DNA of 64,000 nucleotides from Bradyrhizobium cenepequi (GTDB lineage: Bacteria > Pseudomonadota > Alphaproteobacteria > Rhizobiales > Xanthobacteraceae), in the NCBI RefSeq assembly GCF_020329485.1, contig NZ_JAGKJI010000001.1:1-64000 (forward strand), in the 5' to 3' direction. This document shows, in pieces, positions 41,655-50,686 of the stretch. The position numbers and the translations under genes were made by a program. The notes under the pieces were generated by a model. It was given only the letters and a program-made list of their open reading frames with translations. It had not been told where the DNA came from and ran no database searches. The stretch's first letter is position 1. The number at the start of each line of letters is the position of its first letter.

Positions 41655-42848
41655 TCACACCCTCTCCAGCGCTTGGACAAAATCCTCGATCAGATCATCC
41701 GCATGCTCGAGGCCGGCGGAGAAGCGGATGAAGCCTTCGCTGATGCCGAGCTCGGCGCGCGCTTCTGGCGCGAGGCGCTGATGCGTCGTGGTGGCGGGGT
41801 GGGTGACGAGACTCTTGGCGTCGCCGAGATTATTGGAGATGCGCGCGATCTTGAGGGCGTTGAGGCAGCGGAACGCGCCGGCCTTGCCGCCCTTCACCTC
41901 GAATCCAATCAGGGTCGATCCCGAACGCATCTGCTTTTTCACCGTGGCCGCCTGCGGATGGTCGGTGCGGCCGGGATAGATCAACCGCGTGATCTTCGGA
42001 TGACTTGCCAGCACATCGGCGATCTTCGCGGCCGTCTCGGTCTGCGCGCGGACACGCACCGCGAGCGTCTCCAGTCCCTTCAGCAATATCCATGCGTTGA
42101 ACGGCGACATCGACGGCCCGGTCTGGCGCAGGAAATTATGGATGTGCTCGCTGATGAAGGCTTCGGAGGAGAGGATGATGCCGCCGAGGCAGCGCCCCTG
42201 GCCGTCGATATGCTTGGTCGCCGAATAGACCACGACGTCGGCGCCGAGCGACAGCGGGCTCTGCCAGATCGGGGTGGCGAACACATTGTCGACGATCAGC
42301 CGCGCGCCGCCCTGGTGCGCGATCTCGGCGATCGCGCCGATGTCGAGTACGTCGAGCGTCGGGTTGGTCGGGCTCTCCAGGAAGCAGGTCTTGGTGTTCG
42401 GCCGGATCGCCTTTTTCCACTGGTCGAGGTCGAGCCCGTCGACCAGGGTCGACTGGATGCCGTAGCGCGGCAACAGATCCTCCACCACGTAGCGGCACGA
42501 GCCGAACATCGCCTTGGAGGCCACCACGTGATCGCCGGCCTTCAGCGGCGCCAGGATCGCGGTCGTCACCGCCGCCATGCCGGTCGCGGTGGCGCGCGCG
42601 GATTCCGCGCCTTCAAGCTCGATCATGCGCCGCTCGAACATCGAGATGTCGGGATTGGAGAAGCGCGAATAGAGGAAGCCGGGATCCTCGCCCTTGAACC
42701 GCGCCTCGCACTCCTCGGCGGTCGCGTAGACAAACCCTTGGGTCAGGAACAGCGCCTCGGACGTCTCGCCGAATTGTGAACGTAGCGTTCCGGAATGAAC
42801 CAGCCGGGTTTCAGGACGGTGGCGCGTAGCCGATTTTGACTCAGACAT
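41655..42848 (-). CDS. metZ: O-succinylhomoserine sulfhydrylase
   Basis: 397 residues from the ATG at 42848 (MSESKSATRHRPETRLVHSG) with GGAGG 4 nt upstream. Cys/Met-metabolism PLP enzyme: YSRFSNPDISMFERRM, ATATGMAAVTTAIL, ESPTNPTLDVLDI, and the PLP Lys in YSATKHIDGQGRCLGG near 205. Sequence and context (SAM-II riboswitch) favour MetZ over cystathionine gamma-synthase; it makes homocysteine directly from O-succinylhomoserine and sulfide. Confidence 0.92.
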   Translation of the reverse strand: MSESKSATRHRPETRLVHSGTLRSQFGETSEALFLTQGFVYATAEECEARFKGEDPGFLYSRFSNPDISMFERRMIELEGAESARATATGMAAVTTAILAPLKAGDHVVASKAMFGSCRYVVEDLLPRYGIQSTLVDGLDLDQWKKAIRPNTKTCFLESPTNPTLDVLDIGAIAEIAHQGGARLIVDNVFATPIWQSPLSLGADVVVYSATKHIDGQGRCLGGIILSSEAFISEHIHNFLRQTGPSMSPFNAWILLKGLETLAVRVRAQTETAAKIADVLASHPKITRLIYPGRTDHPQAATVKKQMRSGSTLIGFEVKGGKAGAFRCLNALKIARISNNLGDAKSLVTHPATTTHQRLAPEARAELGISEGFIRFSAGLEHADDLIEDFVQALERV

Positions 42849-42892
42849 AGGACCTCCAACGTGACCCATCATTTTCGAAAATGGTCACAAAA

Positions 42893-42992
42893 AAACCGGC
42901 CTAAAGAGCCGGGATCGCTGAGGTCCCCGGCCTGTTTAGCGATTTATTTAACGTGGCTGCAAGCCGGCCGGCTCAAATCACCACGGGATAAG
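42893..42992 (-). promoter_or_regulatory. SAM-II riboswitch with terminator, controlling metZ
   Basis: In the reverse-strand RNA the aptamer reads CGTGGTGATTTGAGCCGGCC then GGCTTGCAGCCACGTTAAAT, and AATCGCTAAACA, the conserved SAM-II pseudoknot (stem CGTGG/CCACG, and the AAACAxxTCGCTAAA-like tail). Downstream CCGGC-tctttag-GCCGG-TTTTTTT (ending near 42893) is a terminator that competes with a GGCCGGG/CCCGGC pairing. High SAM should lower metZ expression. Confidence 0.9.
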
Positions 42993-43104
42993 TGGTGCTG
43001 ATATTCGTTCCCGCCCTTTCCGTCAAGCCACGCTTCGGTTAACCGATGAAATCCGATAATTTGGGGCCGCAAATGGCCGTGAACCGTCTTGAGGGATTGC
43101 GTCC

Positions 43105-44211
43105 GTGTCGTTCGTGCTGCAAGACGATGCCAATGGGATCCTGCCCGACCGCATGATCGCGGCGATGGCGGATGCGGGCCTGATCCTGCCGGCCTATCCC
43201 TTTGTCGAGAGCCAGATCCAGCCTGCGAGCCTCGACCTTCGCCTCGGCGACATCGCCTATCGCGTGCGCGCGAGCTTCCTCCCCGGTCCGGATGCCACCG
43301 TCGCAGAGCGCATCGACGAGCTGAAGCTGCACGAAATCGATCTGTCCGATGATGCGGTACTCGAGACTAACTGCGTCTATATCGTGCCGCTCCTGGAAAG
43401 CCTCGCGCTGCCGCCGGAGATCGTAGCCAGCGCGAACCCCAAGAGTTCGACCGGACGGCTCGACGTCTTCACTCGCGTGATCGCTGACGGCACGCGTCGT
43501 TTCGACATGATCGGTGCCGGCTATCACGGCCCGCTCTATGCCGAGATCAGCCCCAAGACGTTTCCGATCCTGGTGCGCGAGGGCTCGCGGCTGTCCCAGG
43601 TGCGCTTCCGCACCGGCGATGCCATCCTCAACGCCGACGAACTCGACACGCTGCATGCTCTCGAGCGCCTGGTCGATATCGACGATGCCGATCTCACCAA
43701 TGGCGTTGCGGTCTCGGTTGATCTCTCGGGCGAGAATTCCGGCGGCTTCGTCGGCTATCGTGCCAAGCGCCACACCGGCGTGGTCGATGTCGATCGCCGT
43801 GGCGGCTATGCGGTCGATGATTTCTGGGAGCCGATCCGCGCGCGCCCCGACGGCAGCCTGATCCTCGATCCCGGTGAGTTCTATATCCTCGCCTCAAAGG
43901 AAGCCGTGCAGGTGCCGCCGGACTACGCCGCCGAGATGGTGCCGTTCGATCCTCTGGTCGGTGAATTCCGCGTGCACTATGCCGGTTTCTTCGATCCCGG
44001 CTTCGGCTATGCCGGCGCCGGCGGGCAGGGCGCACGCGCCGTGCTGGAAGTGCGCTCGCGCGAGGTGCCGTTCATCCTCGAGCACGGTCAGATCGTCGGC
44101 CGCCTGGTCTACGAGAAAATGCTCGCCCGGCCCGACGCGCTATACGGTCAGCGCATCGGCTCGAACTATCAGGCCCAGGGCCTGAAGCTCTCCAAGCATT
44201 TCCGGGTGTGA
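43105..44211 (+). CDS. dcd: 2'-deoxycytidine 5'-triphosphate deaminase, two-domain alphaproteobacterial form
   Basis: 368 residues from the GTG at 43105 with GAGGG 8 nt upstream; an in-frame TGA lies 15 bp upstream, so no earlier start exists. The trimeric dUTPase/dCTP-deaminase fold occurs twice: first half with NPKSSTGRLDVFTRVIADG near 112-130, second half with VPPDYAAEMVPFDP near 270 and GQGARAVLEVRSREVPFILEHGQ near 308. About twice the length of E. coli Dcd, as in other alphaproteobacteria. Produces dUTP for dTMP synthesis. Confidence 0.9.
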   Translation: MSFVLQDDANGILPDRMIAAMADAGLILPAYPFVESQIQPASLDLRLGDIAYRVRASFLPGPDATVAERIDELKLHEIDLSDDAVLETNCVYIVPLLESLALPPEIVASANPKSSTGRLDVFTRVIADGTRRFDMIGAGYHGPLYAEISPKTFPILVREGSRLSQVRFRTGDAILNADELDTLHALERLVDIDDADLTNGVAVSVDLSGENSGGFVGYRAKRHTGVVDVDRRGGYAVDDFWEPIRARPDGSLILDPGEFYILASKEAVQVPPDYAAEMVPFDPLVGEFRVHYAGFFDPGFGYAGAGGQGARAVLEVRSREVPFILEHGQIVGRLVYEKMLARPDALYGQRIGSNYQAQGLKLSKHFRV

Positions 44212-44255
44212 TTGATCGCGCTCATCTGTAGCGCGCTGCGATAACCATGGCAAAA

Positions 44256-44278
44256 CGCCGGGGCATGGCGCCCCGGCG
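44256..44278. terminator. Hairpin between convergent dcd and SDR genes
   Basis: Perfect 9-bp arms CGCCGGGGC (44256-44264) and GCCCCGGCG (44270-44278) with a 5-base loop and an AAAA run on the left, which becomes a T-run for reverse-strand transcripts from the SDR gene. Confidence 0.65.
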
Positions 44279-44303
44279 CGCATGACGGGTATAGCCCGGC
44301 CGC

Positions 44304-45044
44304 TCACGCGTTGGCGCCGCCGTCGATGGTAAGTTCAGTGCCATTCATCGAGTGCGCTTGTGGTCCAGCCACGAATGCGACCAGCGCTGCGACGTCCTCC
44401 GCGTTGCCGTAGCGGGGGATCGCCATCCGCGCCCGCTGGGCGACCGCCTGCTCGCCTTCAGCGGGATTCATGTCGGTGTCGGTCGAGCCCGGATGCACGA
44501 TGTTGACCGTGATGCCGCGGCCGCCGAGATCGCGCGCCAGGCCCTTGGTCCAGGCGATCAGCGCGGACTTGCTCATGGAGTAGAGGCTGATGCCGGAATC
44601 GGGTACGCGGGTCGCGAGATTGCTGCCGATCGAGATGATACGGCCACCCTCGCCCATGTGCGCTGCGGCTGCCTGCGATCCGACCACCACCGCCCGGACG
44701 TTGATCGCGAGCGTCGCGTCGATGTCTTCGAGGCTTAGTTCCTCGATTGGTCCGCCCCTGAGGATGCCGGCATTGTTGACGAGAATATCGAGGCCGCCGA
44801 AGGCCTTCGCGGCCTGATCCACGGCTGCTTTGACCGCGGCGGCATCAGCGCTGTCGGCCTTGATCGCAAGTCCCCGTCGGCCCAATCGCTCGATCTCGGC
44901 CACCACCGCCTGCGCCTTGTCGGCCGAACGTTCATAGGTGATCGCAACGTTCGCGCCATCGGCCGCGAGCCTTCTTGCGATCGCAGCGCCAATCCCGCGG
45001 CTCGCGCCCGTCACCAACGCCCGCTTTCCCTGCAATGCGCTCAT
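44304..45044 (-). CDS. Short-chain dehydrogenase controlled by the adjacent TetR
   Basis: 246 residues. Classical SDR: TGASRGIGAAIAR near 12-24, NNAG near 89, catalytic ISIGSNLATR near 136, YSMSKSAL near 153-160, and HPGSTDTDMNP near 184. Of the type that reduces quinones or small carbonyls (often annotated 3-oxoacyl-ACP reductase). Divergent from a TetR gene with two shared operator-like sites between them, a usual arrangement for a repressor-controlled detoxifying reductase. Substrate unknown. Confidence 0.86.
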   Translation of the reverse strand: MSALQGKRALVTGASRGIGAAIARRLAADGANVAITYERSADKAQAVVAEIERLGRRGLAIKADSADAAAVKAAVDQAAKAFGGLDILVNNAGILRGGPIEELSLEDIDATLAINVRAVVVGSQAAAAHMGEGGRIISIGSNLATRVPDSGISLYSMSKSALIAWTKGLARDLGGRGITVNIVHPGSTDTDMNPAEGEQAVAQRARMAIPRYGNAEDVAALVAFVAGPQAHSMNGTELTIDGGANA

Positions 45045-45060
45045 GATGTATCTCCATTTA

Positions 45061-45129
45061 TGTGTCGATTGATACAGAAATAGGTCGGTTGCACCGGATG
45101 GTCAAGCTGATTATGCATTGAACGACACA
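45061..45129. promoter_or_regulatory. Paired operator-like sites between SDR and TetR genes
   Basis: TGTGTCGATTGATACA (45061-45076) and, inverted, TGCATTGAACGACACA (45114-45129) match at 12 of 16 positions, each containing a partial palindrome. They also carry the shared extension ACAGAAAT[A/C]GG. Their placement next to both start codons is what an autoregulating TetR repressor would need. Confidence 0.55.
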
Positions 45130-45145
45130 GAAATCGGGAGGACGG

Positions 45146-45757
45146 ATGGTTGAACGCGGTCGCCCCAGAGGCTTCGACAAGAATGCGGCGCTGGCGCGCG
45201 CCATGGAGGTGTTTTGGGTCAAGGGCTATGAAGGAGCCTCGATGACCGATCTCACCACGGCGATGGGGATCGCTTCGCCGAGCCTTTATGCGGCCTTCGG
45301 CTGCAAGGAAGAACTGTTCCGGCAAGCGCTGCAACTCTATAGCGCGACCGAGGGGCCCGAGATCTGGGCTGGCACGGCCACCGCGCATACCGCCTATGAA
45401 GCGGTCGAAAGCTATCTCATGCAGACGGCGAGGGCGTTCACGCGACGGAACCGGCCGCTGGGTTGCCTGGTGGTGCTGTCGGCGCTGCATGCGACCGAGC
45501 AGTCCGAAACGGTCCGGCGTGAGCTGATTGCGATGCGTGCGCAGAACGTCGAGGATCTGCGGCGGCGTCTGCAGGATGGCGTGGCGTCCGGCGAGATATC
45601 AGCAGAGGCCGATCTCGCCGCGATCGCCCGATACTACGTCACCGTGCAACAGGGCATGTCGATCCAGGCGCGCGACGGCGCGACTCGGCGAGAGCTGGAA
45701 CACGTTGCGCGCGCGGCGCTCGCTGCATGGAGGCCCCTGACCAGCGCGCCCGGCTGA
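45146..45757 (+). CDS. TetR-family transcriptional regulator
   Basis: 203 residues. N-terminal helix-turn-helix at about 8-55 (GFDKNAALARAMEVFWVKGY, SMTDLTTAMGIASPSLYAAF, KEELFRQAL), of the AcrR/YcdC subgroup with MGIASPSLYAAFG. The C-terminal helical domain contains a single Cys in PLGCLVVLSALH near 110, a pattern found in reductase-controlling TetR proteins. Probably represses the divergent SDR. Confidence 0.88.
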   Translation: MVERGRPRGFDKNAALARAMEVFWVKGYEGASMTDLTTAMGIASPSLYAAFGCKEELFRQALQLYSATEGPEIWAGTATAHTAYEAVESYLMQTARAFTRRNRPLGCLVVLSALHATEQSETVRRELIAMRAQNVEDLRRRLQDGVASGEISAEADLAAIARYYVTVQQGMSIQARDGATRRELEHVARAALAAWRPLTSAPG

Positions 45758-45801
45758 CCCGCGGGAAGATTGTCCCCGATGTTCTTCCGCGGTCCCGCGA
45801 C

Positions 45802-46035
45802 CTACTTGGCGAGCAGCTCGGTCAAGTCGGTTGAGTTCGGACAGCGCAGCTCATCGATTCGTCGGGCCAGCAGCAACGCGCTCGCCTTCAGCGCCTCCAG
45901 CTTTGAAGCCTCGGGATGCTGTCTTTCGAGTTCCGTGATTCGTTCGTTGTACGAGGTAAGCTCACTTTGAAGCCGCTCAATTTCTACCGTGGCATGGCTG
46001 GACACCACCGGCGCAGATAGTCTGGTCGCCCGCAT
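45802..46035 (-). CDS. Small coiled-coil hypothetical protein
   Basis: 77 residues from the ATG at 46035 (MRATRLSAPVVSSHATVEIE); GGGGAG lies 6 nt upstream, whereas the ATG at 46041 directly abuts it. Residues 18-60 form an amphipathic helix with heptads (IERLQSELTSYNERITELER ... LEALKASALLLARRIDEL). No known domain; probably real because of the ribosome site and regular helix, but not certain. Confidence 0.55.
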   Translation of the reverse strand: MRATRLSAPVVSSHATVEIERLQSELTSYNERITELERQHPEASKLEALKASALLLARRIDELRCPNSTDLTELLAK

Positions 46036-46203
46036 AACCATCTCCCCAAGTATGGTCGATGCTTCGTGAACCGAATTCGTGGCGAGACCGAGAAGCGATT
46101 TGGGCGAGGATGCGACCTCCGCGGGTAATGTTTGCGTTCGCGTGCAGCGAAGCCACAGTAGGAACTTTGGCCGCTGTGCAGCGCGCCTGGTTGATCCGAT
46201 CGC

Positions 46204-47541
46204 TTATTTCGCCGCCGAATGCGTCGCCGGCGTCACGCGCCAGATGGTGTTGCCGAGGTCATCGGCCACCAGCAGCGCGCCGTCCTTGGCCATGCGCACG
46301 CCGACAGGACGGCCCTGTGCCTCGCCCTTGTCGTTGAGGAAGCCGGTCAGAATGTCCCGCGGCGGGCCGGAAGGCTTGCCATTGGCGAACGGCACAAAGA
46401 TCACCTTGTAGCCGGAGCGTGGCTTGCGATTCCACGAGCCGTGCTGGCCGATGAAGGCGCCGCCGGCCATGTCCTGCGGAAAAAGATTCCCAGTGTTGAA
46501 CGTGAGCCCGAGGGAAGCGGTATGCGCGCCGAGCGCATAATCCGGCACGATCGCCTTTGCGACCAGCTCCGGCCGCTGCGGATCGATGCGGCTGTCGACG
46601 TGCTGGCCGAAATAGCTGTAGGGCCAGCCGTAGAAGCCGCCATCCTTCACCGAGGTCATGTAGTCAGGCACCAGATCGTTGCCGATCTCGTCGCGCTCGT
46701 TGACGACGACCCAGAGCTCGCCGGTTTGCGGATTCCACGAGGGCCCGTTCGGGTTGCGCAGGCCCGAGGCGAAGACACGCCACTTCCCGCTCTGACGATC
46801 GACCTCCAGCACTGCGGCGCGGTTGGCCTCGGCCTCGATGCCGTTCTCGCCGACATTGCTGTTGGAGCCGACGGTCGCATAGAGCTTGCTGCCGTCGGGG
46901 CTCGCGGTCAGGTCCTTGGTCCAGTGATGATTGATGGTGCCCGCGGGCAGGTCGGTGAGCTTCACGCCGGCCGCGTCGATCTTGGTGTCTCCCTCATGAT
47001 AGGGGAAACGCATGATCGCGTCGGAGTTGGCGACGTAGAAATCATTGCCGACCAGCACCATGCCGAATGGGGAGTTCAAGTCTTTCAGGAAAATGCTGCG
47101 GGTTTCGGCGACACCATCACCGTCGGCATCGCGCAGCAGCGTAATGCGGTTGGCGCTCGGCACACCGGCGCCGGCCCATTTCTGCGCCTGCCTGTAGACG
47201 AAACCCTTGATGCCTTTGCCGTCGTCCGGTTTCGGCGGCGCGTTGCTTTCGGCCACGAGTACATCGCCGTTCGGCAATACATAGATGGTGCGTGGATGAT
47301 CGAGCCCGGTCGCGAACGCGTTGACCGCCATTCCGTTTCCGGCGGTCGGCTTGGTGCCGGCTGGCCACGGATTCGGCGTGGCGATGCCGATGGTCGGGAT
47401 CAGCGAATGTTCGGGCGGCGGCAGCGCTGGCGAGGCCCCGTAGCTCTGCGCAACGGTCTTGGTGTCCTCTGGGTCGGAGCAGGCGGAAAGCGACAGCGCC
47501 AGCGCGCCGATCGACATTGCCAACAGCAGATTCTTGCGCAT
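46204..47541 (-). CDS. PQQ-dependent sugar dehydrogenase-like lipoprotein (sorbosone dehydrogenase family)
   Basis: 445 residues from the ATG at 47541 with AGGGAG 6 nt upstream. Lipoprotein signal [20 protein letters not shown]-Cys20. The six-bladed propeller of the GdhB/sorbosone dehydrogenase family is shown by [105 protein letters not shown] and [19 protein letters not shown]. Expected to oxidise a sugar aldehyde or aldose in the periplasm with PQQ. The open frame continues upstream to 49050 but that part is antisense to the MATE gene and is not coding. Confidence 0.88.
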   Translation of the reverse strand: MRKNLLLAMSIGALALSLSACSDPEDTKTVAQSYGASPALPPPEHSLIPTIGIATPNPWPAGTKPTAGNGMAVNAFATGLDHPRTIYVLPNGDVLVAESNAPPKPDDGKGIKGFVYRQAQKWAGAGVPSANRITLLRDADGDGVAETRSIFLKDLNSPFGMVLVGNDFYVANSDAIMRFPYHEGDTKIDAAGVKLTDLPAGTINHHWTKDLTASPDGSKLYATVGSNSNVGENGIEAEANRAAVLEVDRQSGKWRVFASGLRNPNGPSWNPQTGELWVVVNERDEIGNDLVPDYMTSVKDGGFYGWPYSYFGQHVDSRIDPQRPELVAKAIVPDYALGAHTASLGLTFNTGNLFPQDMAGGAFIGQHGSWNRKPRSGYKVIFVPFANGKPSGPPRDILTGFLNDKGEAQGRPVGVRMAKDGALLVADDLGNTIWRVTPATHSAAK

Positions 47542-47745
47542 GTTGGGCTCCCTGAAAGATGGCCCAAGGACAATGCGGCAGGAGCGCGAACGTTCGTACC
47601 GTTTGGCGAGAATTTCGTGGCGCCACTCGTCTGGTGACCGCCAATCACGCAGGGGGCCTCTGCGCCGGACGCACGTGGAATTGACCGCGGCCGTGGTAGG
47701 GAAGCACCGCGCCGCGGCAACCAGACCGCGTGCGTGGGAGTGGAA

Positions 47746-49191
47746 ATGCCTGATATTGCGGTTGCCGAGATACCTGTCGACGAGGAAGAGCGCCCGCTGC
47801 CGCCGCCGGTGACCGTGCCGGCGCGAAACCGCCTCCTGGACGGGCCGATCCTGCGCACGCTGTTGTGGCTCGCCTGGCCCAACGTGATCGCGCTCTCGGC
47901 CGGCACCTGCGTGGTGATCGCGGAGACCTCTTATATCGGCCGGCTCGGCGTGGAATCGCTGGCCGCGATGGCGCTGGTGTTTCCCTGCGTGATCCTGACC
48001 ATGACCATGTCGGGTGGCGCGATGGGCGGCGGGGTGGCGTCCGCGATCGCGCGGGCGCTCGGCGCCGGCGAGATCGAGCGCGCCTCCACGCTTGCGGCGC
48101 ATGCGCTTCTGATCGGCATCACCTTCGGGCTCGTCTTCATGCTGGGCATGCTGATCTTCGGTCCGCGCCTTCTGGAATTGCTCGGCGGCCGCGGCAATGT
48201 GCTGGCGCAGGCGATTGCCTACAGCCAGATCTTCTTCGGCGGCGCCGTGCTGCCGTGGCTGATGAACACCATGGCGGGCGTGTTGCGCGGCACCGGCAAC
48301 ATGAAGCTGCCGTCGACCATGATCCTTTCCTCCGCGATCTGGCAGATCATTTTGGGCGGCACGCTCGGCCTCGGGCTCGGACCGATCCCGCAATTCGGTA
48401 TGCGCGGCGTCGCGGCGGGCTCGCTGATCGCCTATTCGATCAGCATTGCCGTGATGGGTTGGTACCTGTTCTCGGGCCGGGCACGTGTCGTGCCGAAGCT
48501 GATGGGATTGCGCGTGCAATGGGCGATGTTCATCGACATCCTCAAGGTCGGCGCCATCTCCTGCTTCTCGCCGCTGCAATCGGTTTTGACCATCAGCATC
48601 TTCACCCACATGCTGGCGAATTTCGGCACCGCGATCCTTGCCGGCTACGGCATCGGCGCGCGGCTCGAATTCATGCTGACGTCGCTCGCGTTTGCGACCG
48701 GCATCGCCTCGGTGCCGATGATTGGCATGGCCGTCGGGGCCGACCGCATTGCGCGGGCGCGGCGGATCGCCTGGACCGCGGGCACGCTGTCGTTCGTCTC
48801 GGTCGGCATGATCGGCACCTTCCTCGCCATCTTTCCCGATCTCTGGGTCAACATCTTCACCGATGATCCGGCCGTGCGTCTGGCCAGCCATCAATATCTG
48901 TCGACGGCGGCGCCGATGTACGCCTTCATTGGGCTGGCGATGTCGATGTACTTCTCCTCGCAAGGTGCGGCGAAGGTGCTCGGCCCGGTGCTGGCGCAGA
49001 CCGCGCGCCTGCTGTTCATCGCCGCCGGCGGCTGGTGGCTGTCGACGCATGGGGCGACCGCGCAGAACTTCTTCATGCTCGCAGCCGCCTCGATGGTCGT
49101 GCTCGGCGTGCTCTCATGCTTAAGCGTGGTGCTGACGCATTGGGGGCCGAAGCGCGCGCCGATCGCGAAGGTGCGGCCGGCGTTGTCCTGA
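47746..49191 (+). CDS. MATE-family efflux transporter
   Basis: 481 residues from the ATG at 47746 ([20 protein letters not shown]), with GGGAG 5 nt upstream; a GTG at 47734 precedes that site. Twelve hydrophobic segments from about 37 onward in two related halves ([20 protein letters not shown] ... and [20 protein letters not shown] ...), the MATE topology. Exports cationic or hydrophobic compounds using Na+ or H+. Divergent from the sugar dehydrogenase; substrate unknown. Confidence 0.88.
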   Translation: MPDIAVAEIPVDEEERPLPPPVTVPARNRLLDGPILRTLLWLAWPNVIALSAGTCVVIAETSYIGRLGVESLAAMALVFPCVILTMTMSGGAMGGGVASAIARALGAGEIERASTLAAHALLIGITFGLVFMLGMLIFGPRLLELLGGRGNVLAQAIAYSQIFFGGAVLPWLMNTMAGVLRGTGNMKLPSTMILSSAIWQIILGGTLGLGLGPIPQFGMRGVAAGSLIAYSISIAVMGWYLFSGRARVVPKLMGLRVQWAMFIDILKVGAISCFSPLQSVLTISIFTHMLANFGTAILAGYGIGARLEFMLTSLAFATGIASVPMIGMAVGADRIARARRIAWTAGTLSFVSVGMIGTFLAIFPDLWVNIFTDDPAVRLASHQYLSTAAPMYAFIGLAMSMYFSSQGAAKVLGPVLAQTARLLFIAAGGWWLSTHGATAQNFFMLAAASMVVLGVLSCLSVVLTHWGPKRAPIAKVRPALS

Positions 49192-49198
49192 CGCCCCG

Positions 49199-49729
49199 TC
49201 ACGAAGGGGCGACCCGGCGGGCCGTGAACTCCACGTTGAGACGCCATGTCGCGCCCTGGTCGGCGGAGACTTCGCCGCGCCAGAGGAAGGAATTCGACGT
49301 GATTTGCGAAAAGCTCCAGCGTATCAATTGTCCGTCCGGGCGCGTGCCCAACTGCACGATGTCGTCGCGCTCGGCGCGGCCGATCATCTGCAGGAACGTG
49401 CGCGTAACCGGATCGGTCCACTGGATCCGCCAGGCGTCGAGCTCGCCATCGTAGATCCTGAGCGTGGTGCCGTAGGAATTGGCGTTGGCGGTGGCATCGG
49501 CCTGGCGCAACGCGCCGCGCGGCGGCACGATCCAGACATCCTGGATCGCGCGTCCCTCCAGCGCCCAGCCGAAGTGCCACTCGCCTTTTCGCTGTCGCTT
49601 CGTGCCGTCCTCGGCGATATGGGTGACATCGAGATCCCAGGAGCCGACGAAGCGGCCGTAGAGATCCATCTTGCCGGCGCGGTCGGTTGCAGCACCGTGC
49701 GCGCCGAGCGCTTCGAGGAACGGATTCAT
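49199..49729 (-). CDS. Unknown protein coupled to an SRPBCC gene
   Basis: 176 residues from the ATG that overlaps the upstream stop by one base (TGATG). It has a lipocalin- or DUF1579-like pattern: LYGRFVGSWDLDVTHIAEDG near 22-41, KGEWHFGWALEGRAIQDVWI, YGTTLRIYDGELDAWRIQWT and FSQITSNSFLWRGEVSADQG near 142-161. Probably a beta-barrel that binds a small hydrophobic ligand; no enzymatic motif recognised. Confidence 0.75.
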   Translation of the reverse strand: MNPFLEALGAHGAATDRAGKMDLYGRFVGSWDLDVTHIAEDGTKRQRKGEWHFGWALEGRAIQDVWIVPPRGALRQADATANANSYGTTLRIYDGELDAWRIQWTDPVTRTFLQMIGRAERDDIVQLGTRPDGQLIRWSFSQITSNSFLWRGEVSADQGATWRLNVEFTARRVAPS

Positions 49730-50130
49730 CACGCCGTTTCCCGCTCGAACTTGTTCCGCATCGCGCTCACGCCGAGGTCCATCTGCGAGGAGATGTAGGG
49801 CGCGATATCGTTCGGCAGCACATCGGCGATCCACGTCACGCGGCAGCCGGAGTCGCCGTCGGCAAATACCTGGATCGATGCGCTGTGCTGCTTCAGCCGC
49901 TCGCTTGCGACAGCATAGACCAGCCGACGCCTTGCGTCGTCGCAGTCGACCAGCAGCTCACGCGCGACCGTGCCGTTGGCGAAGGTCACGATGCGGGCAT
50001 CACCGTCGAGCTTGGTGTCGAGCACGAAGCCCGGCACCAGCCGCGTATGCAGCGCGCCGAAATCGCGCAAGGCATCCCAGACCTGGTCGGGACGCGCTTC
50101 GACGATGAATTCCTTATGGATGGAAGCCAT
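49729..50130 (-). CDS. SRPBCC (START-like) domain protein
   Basis: 133 residues from the ATG at 50130 (MASIHKEFIVEARPDQVWDA), with AAGGA upstream; the longer frame to 50220 runs into the repeat at 50161-50243. The helix-grip fold of polyketide-cyclase/START-like proteins is shown by HKEFIVEARPDQVWDALRDF, TFANGTVARELLVDCDDARR and CRVTWIADVLP. It fills one domain only; binds a hydrophobic ligand by family inference. Coupled to the following lipocalin-like gene. Confidence 0.85.
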   Translation of the reverse strand: MASIHKEFIVEARPDQVWDALRDFGALHTRLVPGFVLDTKLDGDARIVTFANGTVARELLVDCDDARRRLVYAVASERLKQHSASIQVFADGDSGCRVTWIADVLPNDIAPYISSQMDLGVSAMRNKFERETA

Positions 50131-50160
50131 GGGTGAGTCCTTTGTTCTAATGAAGGTCGC

Positions 50161-50243
50161 GTAGGGTGGGCAAAGCGCAGCGGGCCCACCGTCACGAGCA
50201 GAGTGTTTGATGGTGGGCACGCTTTCGCTTTGCCCACCCTACG
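50161..50243. repeat. GTGGGCAAAGC-type hairpin repeat, copy 2
   Basis: GCGTAGGGTGGGCAAAGC...GGGCCCACC and GGTGGGCACGCTTTCGCTTT...GCCCACCCTACG are complementary and resemble 37614-37716. Upstream of the SRPBCC gene. Confidence 0.8.
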
Positions 50244-50268
50244 GCCGCGCATTGATGAGGGCGGCGTC

Positions 50269-50628
50269 TCACGTACACACCGCCTCCACATTGTTGCCGT
50301 CGGGATCGATCAGGAACGCCGCGTAATAGGTCGGGCTGTAATCCTTGCGATGGCCGGCCGCGCCATTGTCGCGGCCGCCGGCCTTCAATCCTTCGCTGTG
50401 GAATTTCTTGATTGCGTCGTGGTCCGGAGCGCGGAACGCGACATGGGCGCCGCTGTTGCTCTTGCCCTTGCGCAGATGCAGCCACAGCGCCGGTTCGCCC
50501 TTCGGACCGAAGCCGGCGCCTCCGTCATCGCGCGAGCACAGGACATAGCCGAGCGGGGCAAGCGCTGCGGTGTAGAAATGCACGCTGGCGTCGAGATCGC
50601 CGACGCGCAGGCCGATATGGTCGTACAT
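50269..50628 (-). CDS. VOC-family (glyoxalase-like) protein
   Basis: 119 residues. One vicinal-oxygen-chelate unit: MYDHIGLRVGDLDASVHFYT (metal His near 4), GFGPKGEPALWLHL, AHVAFRAPDHDAIKKFHSEG near 65-84, and YYAAFLIDPDGNNVEAVC with the C-terminal Glu. Similar proteins act as glyoxalases, dioxygenases or drug-binding proteins; no specific function is assigned. Confidence 0.87.
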   Translation of the reverse strand: MYDHIGLRVGDLDASVHFYTAALAPLGYVLCSRDDGGAGFGPKGEPALWLHLRKGKSNSGAHVAFRAPDHDAIKKFHSEGLKAGGRDNGAAGHRKDYSPTYYAAFLIDPDGNNVEAVCT

Positions 50629-50686
50629 GGTTTTTCTCCAGTGCTTTAAGCGCGCCTGATGACGCGCTGGACTGGAGGAAGGCTAG

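Noticed and set aside
47542-49050. Upstream continuation of the sugar-dehydrogenase frame, giving a 948-codon open frame
   Set aside because: It is antisense to the MATE gene, is Arg/Gln/His-rich with no family resemblance, and the ATG at 47541 has a proper ribosome site and a lipoprotein signal. Stop-poor antisense frames are expected at this GC content.
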